Origin: Hyphomicrobium_A sp963776675
Lineage (GTDB): Bacteria > Pseudomonadota > Alphaproteobacteria > Rhizobiales > Hyphomicrobiaceae
Direction: 5' to 3'
NCBI GenBank assembly: GCA_963776675.1
Contig: CAVZNR010000021.1
Location: forward strand, 46,661-110,660
DNA: 64,000 nucleotides
Shown here: in pieces, positions 49,887 to 58,183 of the stretch
Position numbering within the stretch: the first letter of the stretch is position 1
Layout of the letters: each line of letters starts with the position of its first letter
Program-made: the position numbers and the translations under genes
Notes under the pieces: model-generated
Seen by the model: only the letters and a program-made list of their open reading frames with translations
The model's database searches: none
Told to the model about the DNA's origin: nothing

Positions 49887-50318
49887 TCAGCCTTCGAGCT
49901 GCCAGCGGCCGCTCGGCAGACGGCAGGCAACGCCCTCCATCTTGCTCGTGCGCTTGCCGGTGGTGAGCAATATCAGCAAGTGGCGGCACACTTTTCCCGA
50001 CGCGTCTTTGAAGGAGGAGGTGGGATAGATGACACCCGCGAGGCGGCCATGCCAGCGGCGCCAGACGTATGAGGTGCCATCGCCGACCTCCGATAGCGCG
50101 AATTGGATGCGCTCCAGTGCCGCAATCTCATCCTTCGCGTTGAGCTCGTGCGGTGGCGCGACCGGGGGAAGGGCAGAGGGCTCGGAGGGATAGATCCGCG
50201 TTTCCCACTTCTGGCCCTCGGCGAAGGCGGCACGCGGGCTCATGAGAATCCCGGCCGCCAGCACGAAGCCCGTGATGACAACAGCGGCCAGGGTCACTAA
50301 GGAAGTATGCGCACGCAT
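49887..50318 (-). CDS. RT0821/Lpp0805-like surface antigen domain protein
   Basis: A 143-residue exported protein with an N-terminal signal peptide or anchor (about residues 5-32). The second half, WHGRLAGVIYPTSSF ... GKVCRHLLILLTTG ... EGVACRLPSGRWQL, follows the pattern of rickettsial 17-kDa-type surface antigen C-terminal domains, with the two cysteines typical of that motif. Function unknown, probably envelope-associated. It diverges from pdxH. Confidence 0.68.
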   Translation of the reverse strand: MRAHTSLVTLAAVVITGFVLAAGILMSPRAAFAEGQKWETRIYPSEPSALPPVAPPHELNAKDEIAALERIQFALSEVGDGTSYVWRRWHGRLAGVIYPTSSFKDASGKVCRHLLILLTTGKRTSKMEGVACRLPSGRWQLEG

Positions 50319-50463
50319 GACGCTTCACTCGACTGGTTACGACGCTACGTTGCGCCACTGGGAAATGCGATCCTTCGCCAGTATGGAGCGGCATGGTTAA
50401 GAGCGACTGAAGAGGCGTCCCAACCATCGCGCTTTGATGCAGCCGTAAACGAGGAGTTGACGT

Positions 50464-51126
50464 TTGACCGACGCGGCCAAACCGACCGCTGGCCATGACC
50501 AGGGTCCGGAGCCCGGCGATTTCGCCGAGGCGTCGGAGCCGTTTGAGCTGTTCGAAAGCTGGCTCAAAGAGGCGGAACGCCACGAACCCAACGACCCCAA
50601 CGCGATGGCGTTGGCAACCGTCGATCCCTCGGGCCAGCCGAACGTGCGCATGGTGCTGCTCAAGGGGCTCGATGGGGCGGACCGGGCGGACCGCGGTTTC
50701 GTTTTCTATACGAACTTCGAAAGTGCAAAGGGCCGCGAGCTCAATGCCACGCCGAAGGCCGCGCTCGATTTCTATTGGAAGAGCCTGCGTCGTCAGGTGC
50801 GTGTGCGCGGACCCATCGCGCAAGTTAGCCCTGAGGAGGCCGACGCCTACTTCGCGACGCGGCCCCGGGGCGCCCAGATCGGTGCCTGGGCCTCGCAGCA
50901 GTCGCGTCCCTTGGAGAGCCGTTTCGCCCTCGAGAAGGCCGTGGCACTGGTCGCCGCCAAGTACAATGTCGGGCGCGTGCCGCGGCCGCCGCACTGGTCC
51001 GGGTTCCGCGTGACGCCTTTGGAGATCGAGTTCTGGCACAGCCGCCTCTCGCGCCTGCACGAGCGCGTCACATTCCGTCGCACTGCCCCCGGCGAGGACT
51101 GGCTCAAGACGCGGCTCTACCCTTAA
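50464..51126 (+). CDS. pdxH: Pyridoxamine 5'-phosphate oxidase
   Basis: FMN enzyme oxidising PNP/PMP to pyridoxal 5'-phosphate; 220 residues. Motifs are PNVRMVLLKG, FVFYTNFESAKGREL, QVRVRGPI, SRPLESRFALEKAV and the C-terminal EFWHSRLSRLHERVTFRR with DWLKTRLYP. It starts at TTG 50464. Followed immediately by the remnant of a short-chain dehydrogenase gene (51135-51200). Confidence 0.95.
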   Translation: MTDAAKPTAGHDQGPEPGDFAEASEPFELFESWLKEAERHEPNDPNAMALATVDPSGQPNVRMVLLKGLDGADRADRGFVFYTNFESAKGRELNATPKAALDFYWKSLRRQVRVRGPIAQVSPEEADAYFATRPRGAQIGAWASQQSRPLESRFALEKAVALVAAKYNVGRVPRPPHWSGFRVTPLEIEFWHSRLSRLHERVTFRRTAPGEDWLKTRLYP

Positions 51127-51134
51127 CGGGCCGG

Positions 51135-51200
51135 GCACGCGACCAGTCGAGCTACGTCAACGGCACCGAGCTGCACATCAATGGTGGCCAGCACGTGTAG
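51135..51200 (+). pseudogene. 3' stub of a short-chain dehydrogenase gene
   Basis: The frame ending at the TAG 51198-51200 reads RARDQSSYVNGTELHINGG followed by QHV. This is the typical C-terminus of SDR-family dehydrogenases (S-x-Y-V-x-G-x-E-x-x-x-D/N-G-G). No upstream part of such a gene remains; the frame meets pdxH directly. A deletion that joined the pdxH end to the SDR tail explains it. Confidence 0.55.
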
Positions 51201-51381
51201 GAACAAGGCGGGCCGCAACCACCACAGATTAAGCCGGGCCCTCGTTTTCGACCAATTCTGGGATATTCTCCGGCGCGGCCTCGCGTTGGGCCGGCAGGGG
51301 ACCTAAGCTGAGCATGCTGATAAAGACCGGCAACAGAGCCCGCGCCGCGCCGTGGGGTGGGATTGAAAGGGTCAGAGCCGC

Positions 51382-52242
51382 ATGAGGCCGCCTCCGCCGC
51401 TCGGACCATCGATCTTTGCGCGCTGGACGAGCCGAATTGCGCTCTTTTCGGTCGGCCTGCTGGTCATCGCCATGCTGCTGCACCGGCTGCTGTCGTTGCC
51501 GACGACGATCGCGATCAACCTTGCGGCCGTTGCTTTCGTGGGCGCCGCCGTGTCGATCCTATTGGCGATCGCGGCCGCGGTTGGGGTGTGGCGCACGGGA
51601 CGGCCTGGAACTTCCCGCATCGTGTTCGGGACGGTCGTCAGCCTCGGGCTGCTGGGGTGGCCGCTGGTCTTCCTGCCGAGCTACGAGCGCCTGCCCAAGA
51701 TCAACGACGTAACCACCGACGCTGCGAACCCGCCACCCTTCGTCGCCCTGGCGCGCCTGCGCGGGCCAGGCGCCAACACGCCCCTCTATCCGCGCGACAA
51801 GTTTGCCAGCCTCCAACACGCGGCCTATCCCGACATCAAGCCGATCGATATCAATCGCTCGGCGGACGAGGCCTACGAGCTGGCGGCCGATGCGATCCGG
51901 CGCCTCAAGATGGAGATCGTGAGCCAGGAGCCGCCGGATCTGGAAGCGGGGCGGCCGGGAATGCTCGAGGCCGTCGACCGCACGTTGATCCTGGGCTTTT
52001 ACGACGATGTGGCGATCCGCGTTAGCGGCGACGACGAGCGGGCGCGCATCGATGTGCGCTCCGCCTCGCGCTTCGGGCGGCACGATCTCGGCCGCAACGC
52101 CGAACGCGTACGCCAAGTCCTCAAGGAGATCGTGGTGCGCCTGGAATCGGTGGTGCCGGCCGCGCGCGCAAAGGTCGAGAAGCCCAAGGTGATCAAAGAG
52201 GAACGGCAACGCAGTCGACGTTCGCGGCGTCGTCGCAGGTGA
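51382..52242 (+). CDS. DUF1499 family membrane protein
   Basis: A 286-residue protein with three N-terminal transmembrane segments (about residues 18-35, 43-68, 80-98). A soluble DUF1499 domain follows (YPDIKPIDINRSADEAYELA; RTLILGFYDDVAIRV; IDVRSASRFGRHDLGRNAERVR). Known members are widespread but without an assigned reaction. The C-terminus is a basic Arg-rich tail. Its last 50 nt overlap the 3' end of the convergent MBL hydrolase gene. Confidence 0.85.
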   Translation: MRPPPPLGPSIFARWTSRIALFSVGLLVIAMLLHRLLSLPTTIAINLAAVAFVGAAVSILLAIAAAVGVWRTGRPGTSRIVFGTVVSLGLLGWPLVFLPSYERLPKINDVTTDAANPPPFVALARLRGPGANTPLYPRDKFASLQHAAYPDIKPIDINRSADEAYELAADAIRRLKMEIVSQEPPDLEAGRPGMLEAVDRTLILGFYDDVAIRVSGDDERARIDVRSASRFGRHDLGRNAERVRQVLKEIVVRLESVVPAARAKVEKPKVIKEERQRSRRSRRRRR

Positions 52243-53098
52243 TGAGGCCGCGCTCGGCCAGATGCTCGATGTGCGCCTGCAGCGACAAGGTGGCCGCTCC
52301 CATCACTTTCGGGTCGAGGTCGCGGTAGATCAGCGGCAGCAGCTTGCGCACCGTGTTGGTGCCGCCCCGCACCGCTTCCAGGATCGCCTGCTCGCGCCAG
52401 CGCCGGTGCAGCAGGTAAGCTTTCACGATGCGCCGCAACTCCATGATGCGCCCGCCATGCCCGGGTAGCAGCATCTCGTTGTCGCGTGCCAAAAGAAGCT
52501 CGAGCGAGCGCAGATAGTCCGACATGCGGCCCTCAGGCGGCGCGATCACCGACGTGTTCCAGGCCATCACGTGATCGCCGGAGAACACGACGCTCTGGCC
52601 GTCGAGCGCGAAGCACAAGTGATCGGGCGCGTGCCCCGGCGTATGCAGCGCGCGCAAGCGCCAGTCCGCGCCCTCGATGTCGGCGCCGCTTTCGACGTGC
52701 ACGTCGGGCACGTAGTCGCGATCGACGTACTCGGACTCCTCCGGCGTCGCGCCATCGGCGCTTGGCCGCAGCGCGCGGCGAAAGCCATAGGTCTTGGCGC
52801 CCGTCGCAGCCTGCAGCGCGCCGAGGCCGTCCACGTGATCGCGGTGGGCGTGGGTAACGAGGATATGCGTGATGGCGCGGTCGCCGGCGGCTTTGAGAAT
52901 GGCGGCAAGGTGATCAGAATTTTCAGGGCCGGGGTCGATCACGGCCAGCGCTTTGGTGCCCACCAGATAGGTGTTGGTGCCCTTGAAGGTCAGCGCGCTG
53001 GCATTGCCCGCGACGATGCGCGCAACGCCCGGCGCCATGGGGCTTGCCTCGCCGTAGGCAAATTGCATCTCGGTCTTGAACTTGAGGCCGTCGCTCAT
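52193..53098 (-). CDS. MBL-fold metallo-hydrolase
   Basis: Metallo-beta-lactamase-fold hydrolase of about 301 residues. The metal motif is LVTHAHRDHVDGLG, with further ligands in HTPGHAPDHLCF and FSGDHVMAW. It has the C-terminal winged-helix-like extension (ILEAVRGGTNTVRKLLPLIYRDLD) seen in the LACTB2-like branch, whose members act on thioesters or nucleic acids. ATG 53098 (MSDGLKFKTEM) is chosen over ATG 53116. Convergent overlap with the DUF1499 gene. Confidence 0.88.
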   Translation of the reverse strand: MSDGLKFKTEMQFAYGEASPMAPGVARIVAGNASALTFKGTNTYLVGTKALAVIDPGPENSDHLAAILKAAGDRAITHILVTHAHRDHVDGLGALQAATGAKTYGFRRALRPSADGATPEESEYVDRDYVPDVHVESGADIEGADWRLRALHTPGHAPDHLCFALDGQSVVFSGDHVMAWNTSVIAPPEGRMSDYLRSLELLLARDNEMLLPGHGGRIMELRRIVKAYLLHRRWREQAILEAVRGGTNTVRKLLPLIYRDLDPKVMGAATLSLQAHIEHLAERGLITCDDAANVDCVAVPL

Positions 53099-53221
53099 CT
53101 GGCTATTCCAAGGCATCGCCAGGGGGGCGAGGAGACATCCGGGCGCGACTTAGGATTTCGTGAAGGGACGAAGTGAGGCCGATCCTAGCGCCCTGGGCGC
53201 CCCTTGGTGCATAGAGCCGAC

Positions 53222-53298
53222 TGGTCGGAGCGGGGAGATTCGAACTCCCGACCCCTTGCTCCCGAAGCAAGTGCGCTACCAGGCTGCGCTACGCTCCG
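53222..53298 (-). tRNA. tRNA-Pro (CGG)
   Basis: A 77-nt cloverleaf on the minus strand: acceptor CGGAGCG/CGCTCCG, D-arm, anticodon stem CTTGC/GCAAG with loop TTCGGGA (anticodon CGG), T-loop GTTCGAATC, and encoded 3' CCA. It reads the codon CCG, abundant in this GC-rich genome. Confidence 0.96.
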
Positions 53299-53473
53299 CC
53301 CGACCGTCAGCCCTAAGGGACAGCGCCGCAGCGGGCCCATCGGGGGCTCGCATGCGGCGAGGGCGCCCTTATAGCTGCCGTTGGCCCCCCCCGCAAGCGC
53401 GCGCTCAGGCGGGATTGCCCGCCATATGTCGACCGAGTATATCGGTGCGGGCCGCCCCGCTCTCGGGGCCAGA

Positions 53474-53548
53474 TGGGGCGTAGCCAAGCGGTAAGGCAGC
53501 GGATTTTGATTCCGTGTACCGGAGGTTCGAATCCTCCCGCCCCAGCCA
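53474..53548 (+). tRNA. tRNA-Gln (TTG)
   Basis: A 75-nt cloverleaf: acceptor TGGGGCG/CGCCCCA, anticodon stem GCGGA/TCCGT with loop TTTTGAT (anticodon TTG), T-arm GGTTCGAATCC, and encoded CCA. Divergent from tRNA-Pro, about 175 nt apart. Confidence 0.96.
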
Positions 53549-54136
53549 ATGTTTTCAGCAGTCTAGCGCTTTGCCACGCCATCACACCACGCCTTGGAAC
53601 CGCGTGAACGAGCAGCGCTTTTTTTGAGACCGGTCCGAAAACCGGCGGGGGTTGGATTGGCCCGGAATTTACGGGCTCCACCCCATGCAGTTGTTTCTCC
53701 CCATCGTCGATGTCCGCCGAAAAAGACGCGGAAGGACGTCGAGTATTAGCCTACGGCGCGTACGCGACGTTCCTTCCGCTCAAGTGCGCGGCCGATCGAC
53801 GTTAGGTGGCTGTCTGAGCAGTGGCCATGGGAGAAGTTCCCGACGGATTCAGCAATGTTTCCTGCTCACGATGTCTTGATGAATACCCAAAAGAATGCGC
53901 GCAGAAAGTCGCCGCACGAGCCATCGACTCCCGCCCGTGGCAATGAGCAAATACCGCGAGCAAGTTCTCAGGCCTTCGCACCTGACCTCGGCGCTTGTCG
54001 TTTCATTTCAGCGTGCTCACGCCCCAAACCAGGCAGCCCCCTGCTCGTTAAACCTTGCGCAAGGCAAGGAATGGTCAGCACGGCACCACTATGCCAAGCT
54101 GCAACCTTGCAGGTATCGGAACCCTGGAGCGTGAGG
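53549..54136. other. Intergenic region after tRNA-Gln
   Basis: No complete gene is supported in these 588 nt. ATG 53685 begins MQLFLPIVDV, reminiscent of the N-terminus of TauE/SafE-type permeases, but the resemblance ends after about ten codons, so at most a remnant exists. A short inverted pair ACCGGTCCGAAAACCGG-like sits at 53629-53645. The rest shows no repeat or RNA signature. Confidence 0.45.
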
Positions 54137-54463
54137 ATGAAGCTGAGAGTATTGTGTGCCTTGGTCCTGATGAGCGCCGCCGCCGCGGCACCCGTCCGCG
54201 CCTACGACGGTCAGGAGAAGGACTTCGCCACTTGCACCCAGGGCCAAGGCAAGGTGGACAATTCAGCCGTTGTCGCCGCCTGCACGCGGCTCATCGACAA
54301 CGCGGCCAAGGAAAACGAGCTGGTCGGGTTCTTCTATGCCATGCGCGCAACCGCCAACGACGACAAGGCCTCCAACTGCGCGGATGCACACAAGGTGCTG
54401 GAGCTGACAGATGACCCCACCTTCGTGGACGGCGCCAAGACCCTGATAAAGGTAAATTGCTGA
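54137..54463 (+). CDS. Small secreted hypothetical protein
   Basis: A 108-residue protein with a clear signal peptide (KLRVLCALVLMSAAAAAPVRA). The mature part has an alpha-helical, TPR-like character (AAKENELVGFFYAMRATAND) and four cysteines (FATCTQG, VVAACTRL, ASNCADA, final VNC) that may form two disulfides. ATG 54137 is preceded by GAGCGTGAGG. Function unknown; upstream of ku but separated from it by about 115 nt. Confidence 0.62.
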   Translation: MKLRVLCALVLMSAAAAAPVRAYDGQEKDFATCTQGQGKVDNSAVVAACTRLIDNAAKENELVGFFYAMRATANDDKASNCADAHKVLELTDDPTFVDGAKTLIKVNC

Positions 54464-54577
54464 GGCAACGGCGCACGCATCGGCCCTTTTGGGCGAAATT
54501 TTGCCCAATCCCGGAACGCTTTTGATAGTGTTGGCGTCTTAGGGTGAGGCCACTTCTTCTCGTGTCCGGAGCAACCC

Positions 54578-55441
54578 ATGGCCGCGCGCGCGTACTGGAA
54601 GGGCTTCCTGCGCCTTTCCCTCGTCTCCATCGCCGTTGAGATCTACAACGCGGTCGAGACCAAGTCCGAGATCTCCTTCCGCCAGATACACAAGCCTTCG
54701 GGCCGGCGCATCAACTACACCAAGACCGTGCAGGGCATCGGCGAGATCGACAATTCCGACATCGTCAAGGGCTACGAGGTCGACGCCGATACCTACGTGA
54801 CGCTCGATCCCGAAGAGATCGACGCGGTCAAGCTCGAGAGCAAGAAGACCATCGACCTCGTCAAGTTCGTGGACGAAGCCGAAATCGACCCGCGCTACTT
54901 CGAGCGGCCATACTTCATCACGCCCGGCGACAAGCACTCCGGCGAAGGCTACGTGGTCATCCGCGAGGCCCTGCGCAAGACGGGCAAGGTGGGTCTCGCT
55001 CAGCTGACCATCGCGGGACGCGAGTGGCTCGTCGCCATTGCGGCGTTCGAGGACGGTCTTTTGATGGAGATGTTGCGCTACGCCGAGGAGCTGAAAGATC
55101 CCGCCGACTTCTTCGACGAGGTGCCGACGGGCAAGCCCGACAAGGAGATGGTCGATCTGGCGGTGGAGCTCATCGGGCGCAAATCCGGAAAATTCACCCC
55201 CACCCAGTTCAAGAACCACTACGCGGAAGCCCTGCGCGATCTCGTCAACAAGAAAATGAAGGGGCAAAAAGTCATCGCACCGCACGAAGAGGTTGCGCCC
55301 GGCGGGGCCAAGGTGATCGACTTGATGGCGGCCCTGCGCAAGAGCATTGGCGAAGGCGGCAGGAGCAAGCCGAAGGCCAAAGCCAAGGGGACGAGCGGTG
55401 GCAAACGGACCAAGACGAAAGCAGCAAAAAAGCGGGCCTGA
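54578..55441 (+). CDS. ku: Ku protein, non-homologous end joining
   Basis: Bacterial Ku homodimer that binds DNA ends and recruits LigD; 287 residues. The start ARAYWKGFLRLSLVSIAVEI, VQGIGEIDNSDIVKGYEV and the FFDEVPTGKPDKEMVDLA bridge region are typical. The C-terminus is the Lys/Ala-rich DNA-binding tail seen in many bacterial Ku proteins. No ligD lies in the window. A small gene overlaps the 3' end (55398). Confidence 0.95.
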   Translation: MAARAYWKGFLRLSLVSIAVEIYNAVETKSEISFRQIHKPSGRRINYTKTVQGIGEIDNSDIVKGYEVDADTYVTLDPEEIDAVKLESKKTIDLVKFVDEAEIDPRYFERPYFITPGDKHSGEGYVVIREALRKTGKVGLAQLTIAGREWLVAIAAFEDGLLMEMLRYAEELKDPADFFDEVPTGKPDKEMVDLAVELIGRKSGKFTPTQFKNHYAEALRDLVNKKMKGQKVIAPHEEVAPGGAKVIDLMAALRKSIGEGGRSKPKAKAKGTSGGKRTKTKAAKKRA

Positions 55442-55661
55442 GGTGGCGCGGCGGATCGAACTCAGTGCTCAGACTTGGCAAGCGCTCGATGACTTGGCGC
55501 GCGATACCGGACGCTCAGTGCATAGCCTGGCGGACGAAGCCATCGCCGACCTCCTGAAAAAGCATCGCCGTCCTCGCTCGCTGCTCGAAGCGCTACGCGA
55601 AAGTGCGCGTCAGCATCCCGCCAACGATCGCGACCCCCCGGGGGCCAGACGCAGGTCGTGA
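55398..55661 (+). CDS. Small ribbon-helix-helix-like protein overlapping ku
   Basis: An 87-residue basic protein starting at GTG 55398, 44 nt inside ku in another frame. The middle (RRIELSAQTWQALDDLARDTGRSVHSLADEAIADLL) has the beta-helix-helix pattern of MetJ/Arc/CopG DNA-binding or antitoxin proteins. No toxin follows. Translational coupling with Ku suggests a linked role or autoregulation, which is inference. Confidence 0.55.
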   Translation: MANGPRRKQQKSGPEVARRIELSAQTWQALDDLARDTGRSVHSLADEAIADLLKKHRRPRSLLEALRESARQHPANDRDPPGARRRS

Positions 55662-55684
55662 CGCACGCTTAGGGCTCGCCGCCG

Positions 55685-55921
55685 TTACAGCGCCTTGCGG
55701 ATGCGCGTGTAGGCCGCCTTCAGATCCGAGCCGAGCTGCTTCACGGTGCCGCCGACCTCGCTGCCGGTGCGGTCGAACTCGGCCTTTTCGCGAAACGCCT
55801 TCCAGCGCTCTTCCAGGTCGGCCCACTCGTCTTGCGCTTCCTTCGAGCCAAGATGGATCTTGAGCCTCAGCTCGTCGCGCACGCGCTTAAGATCTTGGGT
55901 GAACTTGTCGAGGTCTGCCAT
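55685..55921 (-). CDS. Small charged helical hypothetical protein
   Basis: A 78-residue protein, almost wholly helical and charged (DLDKFTQDLKRVRDELRLK; WADLEERWKAFREKAEF), without cysteines or signal peptide. The ATG has ACCACG upstream with GAAGGATCACC, a good ribosome-binding site. I recall similar short proteins in Hyphomicrobiales with no assigned role. Confidence 0.6.
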   Translation of the reverse strand: MADLDKFTQDLKRVRDELRLKIHLGSKEAQDEWADLEERWKAFREKAEFDRTGSEVGGTVKQLGSDLKAAYTRIRKAL

Positions 55922-56219
55922 CGTGGTGATCCTTCAAGGGTCGCAGTGTGACACCGGCATGCCAACCGACAGGCCGTTAAGCGCCGGTTTAGGCGACGCT
56001 GAAGGCGCGGAGCCCCACGCGCATTGAGCGGCATCAAAGTGGCCGGAAGGCCTACCTAACACCTTGACGGCGAAGGCATTTGCCCGGCGGCCACAGGTGC
56101 CAGCCGAGTGCTGGGGCGTCCTAGACATCGTTGGTGCACCAACTTACAGTCGCCGCAAATGGGAGGGGGCTCCCAGAAGTAGAAGCGTTGATTTTTCAAA
56201 CGCATGGGGGGTTCTGCAG

Positions 56220-58166
56220 ATGGCTGCGGGCTCGGGGGACGCCGTAAATATCCGTACGCTTCCGAAGATGGTCAAGTGGTACAGCCCGGGCCACTTGGTG
56301 AGCACCGGCTGGCGCTCGATCGTCTCGGAGCTCTTCGGCCAATACGCCGACCAGCGCATCATGCAGGCGACCATCGATGGCTTTGCGCCCGAGGTCATGG
56401 CCAAGGTCGTCGGCCGCTACAACTATGCGGATCTGCGAGAGTTCGGCGACGGCAGCACGGTGTGGGTCGACTATGTCGCCGATCTGGGGGACGGCTTCGA
56501 TTCCACCTACGCGATGGCCTCCCTGATCAGCGCGCCCGCTCTCGACATCGCTGGTGCGGGCACGCTTCCCGCCGGCAAGCTGCTCATCATGGGCGGAGAT
56601 CAGGTCTATCCCTACCCGAGCCGCAAGGACTATCGCGAGCGCTTCGTGTTTCCTTATACGACGGCGCTCCCCGCCCATACCGACGGCGGATGGCGCCGGA
56701 TGCTCTTCGCGCTGCCGGGCAACCACGATTGGTACGACGGGCTCAGCTCCTTCGACAACACGTTCTGCAAGGCCCGCTTCGGGCGCACCGGCGATAACCG
56801 CATCGGCGGGTGGCTGTGCCCGCAGCACCGCAGCTATTTCGCAATCCGCCTGCCGCACAACTGGTGGATCTGGGGCGCCGACATCCAGCTCGCGCAGTAC
56901 CTCGACGCAGGCCAGGTGCTCTACTTCGAGGGCGTCGCCGAGGCGATGAAGCAGCATCCGACCGAGGCGCCCAAGCTCATCTTGTGCACGGCCGAGCCAA
57001 GCTGGAACTACGACAGGGACGAGAGCCTGCAGGGCGAGGACAACCTCAGCCAGATCGCCAAGATCGCCGCCGATGCGGGCGCGCGCATCTGCGCCGTCCT
57101 CGCCGGCGATCTACATCACTACAGTCGCTATGCCGCGCAGGATGTGGGCACCAATTTCTTCACGGCTGGCGGCGGCGGCGCCTACTTCTCGCCGACCCAC
57201 TACCTGCAGAACATCCGCACGATTTCCTGGGGCGGCAAGAAGCTCGACCTCGACGTGCGTTGCAAGGTGAAGGATGGCCAGACGACGCGGCAACCGACGT
57301 GCTGGCCCTCGCGCGGCACCAGCCGACGCTTGAGCTTGTCGACGCTCGGCTTCCCGCTTCGCAACTACGGCTTCGCGGTGGCTCTGGGCATCATCTATTG
57401 GGTGATGATCTGGATGTTCTCGACGACGCCATATGGCGGCAAAACCGTCGGCGAGACGCTGATCAGCGATCCGGACTTCCACTGGTGGCCCGGCATCTTC
57501 ATGCTGGCGCCGTTCGCGGCGGCGAGCAACGTCATCTTAGGGATATGGTGCCTTGTGCTGTGGGTCGTCCTCTACGGTTATGCCGACGGCGGCCGCGGCG
57601 GCAAGGTCAGGCTCGTCCTGGGGACGCTGCATTGGATGGCGCACCTCGCGATGATGATCGCGCTCTACTACGCGGTCTCGTATTTCTCGTTCTACCTCGT
57701 GGATACGCTCTGGCCGCAAGCGCGGGAGATGCTGCAGAATCTCGAGCTGAAGTCATCCGCCGACGTGCGCGAGCTATTCCGCACCATCGTCATTTTTCCG
57801 CCGGTGATGATCTTCGTCGGCGGCATCGCCGCTGGCTTCGTGTGGGGCGCCTATCTCACCATCAGCTGCCTCTTCGGGCTGCATTGCGATCAGGCCTTCG
57901 CCTCGATGGGCATCCCCGACTTCAAGAACTTCCTGCGCATGAAGATCGAGCCCACCAAGCTCACGATCTATCCCATCGGACTGGCGCGGACGCCGCGAAG
58001 GCGGTCTTGGCGCTACGTCAGGCGCAAGGACGGCATCGCGACGGAAGGTCCGGCGATCGTGCCGGCGCGGCCGCTGCGGCCACGACTGATCGAGGGGCCG
58101 ATCGAGATTCGCGTCGGCGACGTCAAACGCCCCGAGCCGCCGTCGCGCGCGCCGGGCACCGTTTGA
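56220..58166 (+). CDS. Membrane-associated metallophosphoesterase
   Basis: About 648 residues. The N-terminal half is a calcineurin-like phosphoesterase: VADLGDGFDST, MGGDQVYPYPS, LPGNHDWYDG and AGDLHHYSRY follow the metal-binding order D-x-G/D, GD, GNHD, GD-x-H. The C-terminal half has about six transmembrane segments and ends with a basic/Pro-rich tail. The frame is open from 56064; ATG 56220 (MAAGSGDAVNIRTLPKMVKW) is preferred. The GMC oxidoreductase gene starts 17 nt downstream, so the three-gene cluster to 63422 is very likely one operon. Substrate unknown. Confidence 0.82.
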   Translation: MAAGSGDAVNIRTLPKMVKWYSPGHLVSTGWRSIVSELFGQYADQRIMQATIDGFAPEVMAKVVGRYNYADLREFGDGSTVWVDYVADLGDGFDSTYAMASLISAPALDIAGAGTLPAGKLLIMGGDQVYPYPSRKDYRERFVFPYTTALPAHTDGGWRRMLFALPGNHDWYDGLSSFDNTFCKARFGRTGDNRIGGWLCPQHRSYFAIRLPHNWWIWGADIQLAQYLDAGQVLYFEGVAEAMKQHPTEAPKLILCTAEPSWNYDRDESLQGEDNLSQIAKIAADAGARICAVLAGDLHHYSRYAAQDVGTNFFTAGGGGAYFSPTHYLQNIRTISWGGKKLDLDVRCKVKDGQTTRQPTCWPSRGTSRRLSLSTLGFPLRNYGFAVALGIIYWVMIWMFSTTPYGGKTVGETLISDPDFHWWPGIFMLAPFAAASNVILGIWCLVLWVVLYGYADGGRGGKVRLVLGTLHWMAHLAMMIALYYAVSYFSFYLVDTLWPQAREMLQNLELKSSADVRELFRTIVIFPPVMIFVGGIAAGFVWGAYLTISCLFGLHCDQAFASMGIPDFKNFLRMKIEPTKLTIYPIGLARTPRRRSWRYVRRKDGIATEGPAIVPARPLRPRLIEGPIEIRVGDVKRPEPPSRAPGTV

Positions 58167-58183
58167 GCAAGGGAAGAAGGCTC

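Noticed and set aside
53222..53548. tRNA pair as an integration site for a genomic island
   Set aside because: No integrase gene and no direct repeat of a tRNA 3' end was found nearby.
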